Assembly (NCBI GenBank): GCA_028718605.1
Contig: JAQULM010000001.1
Span: 160,785-193,698, forward strand
From: Patescibacteria group bacterium
GTDB taxonomy: Bacteria; Patescibacteriota; Patescibacteriia; UBA10025; JAHIVO01
DNA: 32,914 nt
Direction: 5' to 3'
The notes beneath the pieces were generated by a model, which made no database searches, was not told where the DNA came from, and saw nothing but the letters and a program-made list of their open reading frames with translations. The stretch's first letter is position 1. The number at the start of each line of letters is the position of its first letter. This document shows, piece after piece, positions 28,181 to 32,914 of the stretch. The position numbers were made by a program, and so were the translations under genes.

Positions 28181-31100
28181 ATGGACATGGCAATCTTCCC
28201 AAAACGAAGTTGGAAACAAAAAGTCTGGAAAGCAATTAATATCGTTTCGTCAGCCGCCCTCGTCTTTAACATGACGATGGTCGGCGTGTTCCTGACGCCG
28301 AAAGTTGCCGAGGCAACCGTCGTCTGGCCGTCAGATGGCCAATGGAATATTCCTATCTGCAATGATGACATTGCGGACGACGAAAACCCTGATTCTGCGG
28401 ATCTCTACTCTGTTGGTACGTCACAGTATGGCGCAGCGTATTACATCGATGCGAACAACCTATACGTCCGCGAACGAATTAAGGGAAATCCCGGCGCACC
28501 AGGAAGCCTGGACCAGTACGCATGGGTTTTTATGATCCAGAAAGATGCAGCGACCACTGACTACGATTTTCTCGTCTCGGTGCGCGGAAGCGGCAGTGGC
28601 GAAAATGTTGAGCTCTGGCAGAACACCTCGCCTGATGGTCCGATTGACTGGAGCCCGATCTTCAATGACCCGGCTGATACGCAGCTCAAGACATGGAACA
28701 CAAGTTCTAATGTGCGTCGCGTAGGCGTCGGCAGCAATTACTATATTGATTGGCAGATCCCGATCTCCGAATTAACATCACGGGGCGTTGTGGTAAACAA
28801 CGGCAAGTTCAGCACCAACCACGGTTTATTCTGGGCAACTTCGACGAACGCGAACAATTACAACAAAGACCACCTGAACTGTTACGATGCACCTGACCTG
28901 AGAATCTTGAAGGAAGTCCGCAAGAATAATACAGGCACCTGGTTCACTGACGGCCGAACCGCTGGCGTCACTGCTAATGCAGGCGATACGCTCAATTACC
29001 GCGTCACCGTCACGAACGTGGGCGGCCCGACTCAGGGCGCAACGAGCGTTGTCGATGAACTTGGCAAGAATTATAACGATGGCGATGGGGACGCTGCCCA
29101 TAACGTTGACCCCGCAACCCAGTACTCGATCTGGACCGCATCGAACAACCTCAATAGTGACGGCAATGCGAATCCTTTCACGGGCAGCTGGGGCAATGGC
29201 TCAGCAGACGGGCAGGCTAATGATACGCTTTCGCTCTCGATTCCCCTCATCTCGGGCGGCGGTGCGCAAGAGCAATTCAACTTTGACGGCATATCACGGA
29301 ATGACCTGGCTGTCGGTACGTATTTGTTTGAAAATGTCGCTACCTTTACCCATGTCGTCACCCCGGACCTGACGCTGACCGGTTCTGCTGAAACCGACAT
29401 CAAGGTAAAAAAGACAGGGGCCTGCCAATTGACAATCACCAAAACTGTCGACAAGGCAAACGCAGTGCCTGGCGATACGCTCCTGTACACATTGACGTTC
29501 AAAAATACCGGAACCATTGACTGCACCGGTGGCGGTGTCCGTGTCGACGATACGGTACCTGCCGGTGTTACGTATACGACTTGGCACGACCAATCATCGA
29601 ATGTTAATTTCGGATATGGTTATAACGAATTCGGAACAATCAATAGGGATGGTTTCGATGAAACCAAGAACCTCCTCAGCTGGAACGCCGGTGTATTGAA
29701 TCCTAACGAAGAGGGTTGGGTAAAATGGAAAGCAACAGTTAACACAATTGATTACTGCACCGAGAAAGACATCAAGAATGTCGGCAAGATCTACGCCGAC
29801 CAAATCCCAGCAGGTGTCACTTCAAACGAAGTCGTGACCCACGTCACTGCCCCCTGCTACGGCAAGCTGAAAGTTCTGAAGTACGTGGACAGCGGCAGCG
29901 CAACGCCTGACCAGTGGAGCTTTACGCTCGGTGCGCAAACAAAATCACCGGCTGCAGGCCAGAACTGGGTACTCTTCGACAATCTTGTTCCCGGCGATTA
30001 TACGGTGACCGAAAGCTCGATTGCAGACTACCACCAGGTGTCTTCAACGTGCGACAACGTAACCGTTTCTCCGAACCAAACAGCAACGTGTGAATTCCAC
30101 AACACGCGCGATACTGGCAACCTGAAGGTCAATAAAGCTGTCGATACCGACGGCGACGGAAAAGTTGACCAGACGAATCCCGCTGGCTGGACCTGGGACC
30201 TCAACGCAGGCAACCAGAACTATGCCATGGGTTCAACGCAAAATGTTGTTACCGGTTCATACACCGTTTCAGAGGACCAACATACCAATTTCCATTCAAC
30301 CGGCTGGGCGTGCACTGACGGCACATCGGGTACTGGCGAACAGCTCACGGTGAATGTACCGACAACGGGCGTCTCCTGCACCTTCACGAACGCTCGTGAC
30401 ATGGGCACGCTTATCGTCAAGAAGCACGTGGTCAATGACAACGGCGGCACTGCTGACGCATCTGCATTTAATGTTCACGTGAAACAAGCAACGGATGTTG
30501 CTGGCAGCCCTGCTTCCGGCAGTGAAACCGGCACATCATATTACCTCCCGACCGGCACGTATGTCGTGAGCGAAGACGCGCCGATATACGGATACGCGCA
30601 GACAAGCATCGTGTGCGACGGCCAAACAACCGACACGGTGAATGTCGCGTACGGTGAAACCAAGTATTGCACGATTACCAATGACGATATCCAGCCCAAA
30701 CTGACCGTGACCAAGGTTGTCATCAATGACAACGGCGGCACCGCAGTTGTGGCTGACTTCCCGCTGTTCGTTGATACGACCAGCGTAACCTCAGGCATTC
30801 AGAACGGCTTCAATGCCGGCAGCTACGTCGTGTCTGAGACGAACAAGCCCGGGTACAGCGCTTCAATCACCGGCGATTGCGATGCGAACGGCAACGTTAC
30901 CCTCGCTGTCGGTGACGTGAAGTCATGCACGATCACGAATGACGACCAGGGCGCGAAGCTCGTCGTCACCAAGCACGTCGTGAACGACAATGGCGGCACC
31001 AAAGTCGCCGCTGACTTCACGATCAACGTGACTGGCACCAACGCTTCCCCTGCTTCTTTCGCGGGCGATGAGGCTGGTACTGACGTGGCGCTTGACGCCG

Positions 31101-32914
31101 GCTCATACAGTGCGGATGAAATCGAGCTCGCTGGCTATGCCAAGACGCTCGGCGCTGACTGCAGCGGCACAATTTCAGTTGGCCAAACCAAGTATTGCAC
31201 CATTACGAACGACGATATTGCGCCAAAGTTGAAACTCGTGAAGACCGTCGTGAATACCTACGGCGGAACCAAGCAGGTTTCCGACTTCCCGCTGTTTATC
31301 AATGGCAACCCGGTTACCAGTGGCGCATGGAATACGCTCACCGCGAATGTTCCGTACACGGCGTCTGAAACAAACCTGTATGGATATGAAGCGTCGGCAT
31401 GGGGCGGTGATTGCGGCCGCGATGGTTCAATTACCCTTTTGCCTGGTGATCAGAAAATTTGCACCATTACAAACTCTGACATCCAGCCAAAACTCACCGT
31501 CACCAAGGTTGTCAACAATGACAATGGCGGTAATGCGGTCGTGGCTGACTTCCCGCTGTTCGTTGACACGACCAGCGTCACCTCAGGCGTACAGAACGGC
31601 TTCAATGCCGGCAGTTACGTCATCTCTGAGACGAACAAGGCTGGCTATAGCGCTTCAATCACCGGCGATTGCGACGTGAACGGCAACGTTACCCTCGCTG
31701 TCGGTGACGTGAAATCATGCACCATCACGAATGACGACATTGCGCCAAAACTGAAACTTATCAAATATGTTACCAACGATGATGGCGGCACCAAACAGGT
31801 CGCTGACTTCCCGCTGTTCATCAACGGCAATGGTGTCACCAGCGGCCAGTGGAACACCCTGACAGCAGGCGTCCCGTACACTGCGTCAGAAACATCTGAC
31901 CAGGGCTACACAGCGTCAGCATGGGGCGGTGATTGCGGCCGTGACGGCACGATCACATTACAACCTGGCGACCAAAAAACCTGCACGATTACCAACGATG
32001 ACATTCCAGGAAAAATCTGGGGTTACAAGTACAATGACGTGAATGGCAACGGCCAGCTCGATGCGGAAGACCAGCCCTTGGACGGATGGCAAATCTGCTA
32101 CAGCGTAAACGATTGCGTTACCACGGGCGATGGCGCATGGGACGCGGGATACTACGAATTCACCGATCTGCCGGCAGCGACGTACACCCTGTACGAAACG
32201 CTCATACCGGGCTGGATCATGACCTACCCGGTAGCGAGCCATACGGTCAACCTCGCCAACAACGGCAATCTCCACCTCGACTTCTTCAATTTCCAGCTCG
32301 GAAAAATTTGGGGGTATAAGTTCAACGACATGAACGGCAACAGTTCATGGGACAACGGAGAACTCGCGCTTGGCGGTTGGACGATCGCCCTCGGTGGCGC
32401 GTCATCGAATTCCGCGGTTACAGCGCCCAACGGGTACTACGAGTTCACCGGCTTGACCGCTGGTACGTACTCGCTATCCGAAGTGCAGCAAGACGGCTGG
32501 GTCCAAACAACTGCGAACCCTGCCAACGTTACGATCACTTCGGGAAAAGTCAGCGAGAACAATAACTTCGGCAACTTCAAGACCGGGAAAATCGCGGGCC
32601 ATAAGTGGAACGACCTGAACGGCAACGGCGCATGGGATGGCGGCGAACCAGCGCTTGCTGGATGGGAAATCAAGGCCACGAACGGCACAGCGGTGAAAAC
32701 CACAACTACTGATGCAAATGGCGAATATGCATTCTCCTTCCAGCCGCTGGAAGCGGGCGTATGGACCATTTCAGAAACGCTGCAAGCAGGCTGGACACAG
32801 ACAGCACCGGCAGCCCATACCTACTCAGTCGGCGTGCATTCAGGCACCAACGTCAGCAACAAGGACTTCGGCAACTTCAAGGATGTCCGCATCAAGGCGT
32901 TCAAGTACAATGAC
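28181..32914 (+). CDS. Giant secreted adhesin-like protein: DUF11-like, prealbumin-like and SdrD-B-like repeats, partial at its 3' end
   Basis: The frame is open from the ATG at 28181 to the window edge (1578 codons, no stop), so the ORF track misses it. Residues 1-46 are a long signal peptide (KRSWKQKVWKAINIVSS, hydrophobic core, then PKVAEA). About 47-240 is a domain resembling CBM9/DOMON folds (YYIDANNLYVRERI). About 245-560 contains two DUF11-like domains (NAGDTLNYRVTVTNVGG and VPGDTLLYTLTFKNTG). About 561-1274 has eight prealbumin/SpaA-like domains ending CTITNDD or similar. From 1275 come SdrD-B-like units starting GKIWGYKYNDVNGNG with calcium-type loops; the fourth is cut by the edge. 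Such proteins build cell-surface fibres or S-layer-like coats and bind other cells. No Shine-Dalgarno is seen; ATG at 28187 is an alternative start. The anchor lies outside the window. Confidence 0.9.
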   Translation, partial: MDMAIFPKRSWKQKVWKAINIVSSAALVFNMTMVGVFLTPKVAEATVVWPSDGQWNIPICNDDIADDENPDSADLYSVGTSQYGAAYYIDANNLYVRERIKGNPGAPGSLDQYAWVFMIQKDAATTDYDFLVSVRGSGSGENVELWQNTSPDGPIDWSPIFNDPADTQLKTWNTSSNVRRVGVGSNYYIDWQIPISELTSRGVVVNNGKFSTNHGLFWATSTNANNYNKDHLNCYDAPDLRILKEVRKNNTGTWFTDGRTAGVTANAGDTLNYRVTVTNVGGPTQGATSVVDELGKNYNDGDGDAAHNVDPATQYSIWTASNNLNSDGNANPFTGSWGNGSADGQANDTLSLSIPLISGGGAQEQFNFDGISRNDLAVGTYLFENVATFTHVVTPDLTLTGSAETDIKVKKTGACQLTITKTVDKANAVPGDTLLYTLTFKNTGTIDCTGGGVRVDDTVPAGVTYTTWHDQSSNVNFGYGYNEFGTINRDGFDETKNLLSWNAGVLNPNEEGWVKWKATVNTIDYCTEKDIKNVGKIYADQIPAGVTSNEVVTHVTAPCYGKLKVLKYVDSGSATPDQWSFTLGAQTKSPAAGQNWVLFDNLVPGDYTVTESSIADYHQVSSTCDNVTVSPNQTATCEFHNTRDTGNLKVNKAVDTDGDGKVDQTNPAGWTWDLNAGNQNYAMGSTQNVVTGSYTVSEDQHTNFHSTGWACTDGTSGTGEQLTVNVPTTGVSCTFTNARDMGTLIVKKHVVNDNGGTADASAFNVHVKQATDVAGSPASGSETGTSYYLPTGTYVVSEDAPIYGYAQTSIVCDGQTTDTVNVAYGETKYCTITNDDIQPKLTVTKVVINDNGGTAVVADFPLFVDTTSVTSGIQNGFNAGSYVVSETNKPGYSASITGDCDANGNVTLAVGDVKSCTITNDDQGAKLVVTKHVVNDNGGTKVAADFTINVTGTNASPASFAGDEAGTDVALDAGSYSADEIELAGYAKTLGADCSGTISVGQTKYCTITNDDIAPKLKLVKTVVNTYGGTKQVSDFPLFINGNPVTSGAWNTLTANVPYTASETNLYGYEASAWGGDCGRDGSITLLPGDQKICTITNSDIQPKLTVTKVVNNDNGGNAVVADFPLFVDTTSVTSGVQNGFNAGSYVISETNKAGYSASITGDCDVNGNVTLAVGDVKSCTITNDDIAPKLKLIKYVTNDDGGTKQVADFPLFINGNGVTSGQWNTLTAGVPYTASETSDQGYTASAWGGDCGRDGTITLQPGDQKTCTITNDDIPGKIWGYKYNDVNGNGQLDAEDQPLDGWQICYSVNDCVTTGDGAWDAGYYEFTDLPAATYTLYETLIPGWIMTYPVASHTVNLANNGNLHLDFFNFQLGKIWGYKFNDMNGNSSWDNGELALGGWTIALGGASSNSAVTAPNGYYEFTGLTAGTYSLSEVQQDGWVQTTANPANVTITSGKVSENNNFGNFKTGKIAGHKWNDLNGNGAWDGGEPALAGWEIKATNGTAVKTTTTDANGEYAFSFQPLEAGVWTISETLQAGWTQTAPAAHTYSVGVHSGTNVSNKDFGNFKDVRIKAFKYND
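30689..32002 (+). repeat. Interleaved prealbumin-like repeat units A1-C-B1-A2-B2 in the adhesin
   Basis: A1 (30689-30946) and A2 (31481-31738) are both exactly 258 bp and nearly identical. B1 (31217-31480) and B2 (31739-32002) are both 264 bp and closely related. The single unit C (30947-31216) separates A1 from B1. The order indicates that a B-A-type block was duplicated or recombined in one step. Confidence 0.9.
32003..32914 (+). repeat. SdrD-B-like repeat units at the adhesin C-terminal part
   Basis: Units of about 96-98 residues start GKIWGYKYNDVNGNGQLD, GKIWGYKFNDMNGNSSWD, GKIAGHKWNDLNGNGAWD, and a last one VRIKAFKYND at the window edge. The DxNGN loops are calcium-site-like. Confidence 0.9.

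Overview
The window looks like a chromosomal piece of a Patescibacteria/CPR bacterium, probably Parcubacteria-like. This is an inference from gene style and was not tested by phylogeny. Supporting signs are a shortened division/cell-wall cluster, a MurF without its usual N-terminal domain, a one-domain TsaB, an archaeal-type UMP kinase, a PP2C-like/beta-propeller membrane protein, Asn/Thr-rich membrane-anchored proteins, many starts without a Shine-Dalgarno sequence, and a compact type IV pilus operon followed by a giant secreted repeat protein. TGA acts as a normal stop: mltG ends in an ATGA overlap with pyrH.

Left part (1-9.9 kb, all minus strand): a secreted M23 peptidase with C-terminal FG-GAP-like repeats runs off the left edge. 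Two tandem paralogous membrane-anchored proteins follow, then the partial dcw cluster in transcription order mraZ-rsmH-ftsL-pbp2-murF, with murE and mraY absent. A promoter and a cluster of TGGATAA-type boxes precede mraZ. Upstream of it lies a decayed T9SS/FlgD-type C-terminal domain that keeps its own terminator, then a membrane metallopeptidase-like gene divergent from lexA.

Middle (9.9-20.6 kb): lexA, an unknown gene and an ImuB-like Y-family polymerase that has lost its catalytic acids form a likely SOS neighbourhood. Next are tsaB with a winged-helix/nucleotidyltransferase-like regulator, a divergent 760-residue PP2C-like/beta-propeller membrane protein, rplJ-rplL with a recognisable L10 leader and strong promoter, and the operon pcm-manC-mltG-pyrH.

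Right part (20.6-32.9 kb, plus strand): a 5'-truncated gene remnant with a terminator, then pilB-pilC and four pilin-like genes from a TTGACA-N17-TAAGAT promoter. An 855-bp gene-free region follows with an identical-type promoter and a long leader. The leader contains two adjacent hairpins whose internal loops are tandem G.A pairs flanking a C-G pair. It leads to a giant secreted adhesin-like protein (DUF11-like, prealbumin-like and SdrD-B-like repeats) that runs off the right edge. The shared promoter type suggests that pili and adhesin are expressed together. The leader RNA is the best candidate here for something undescribed.
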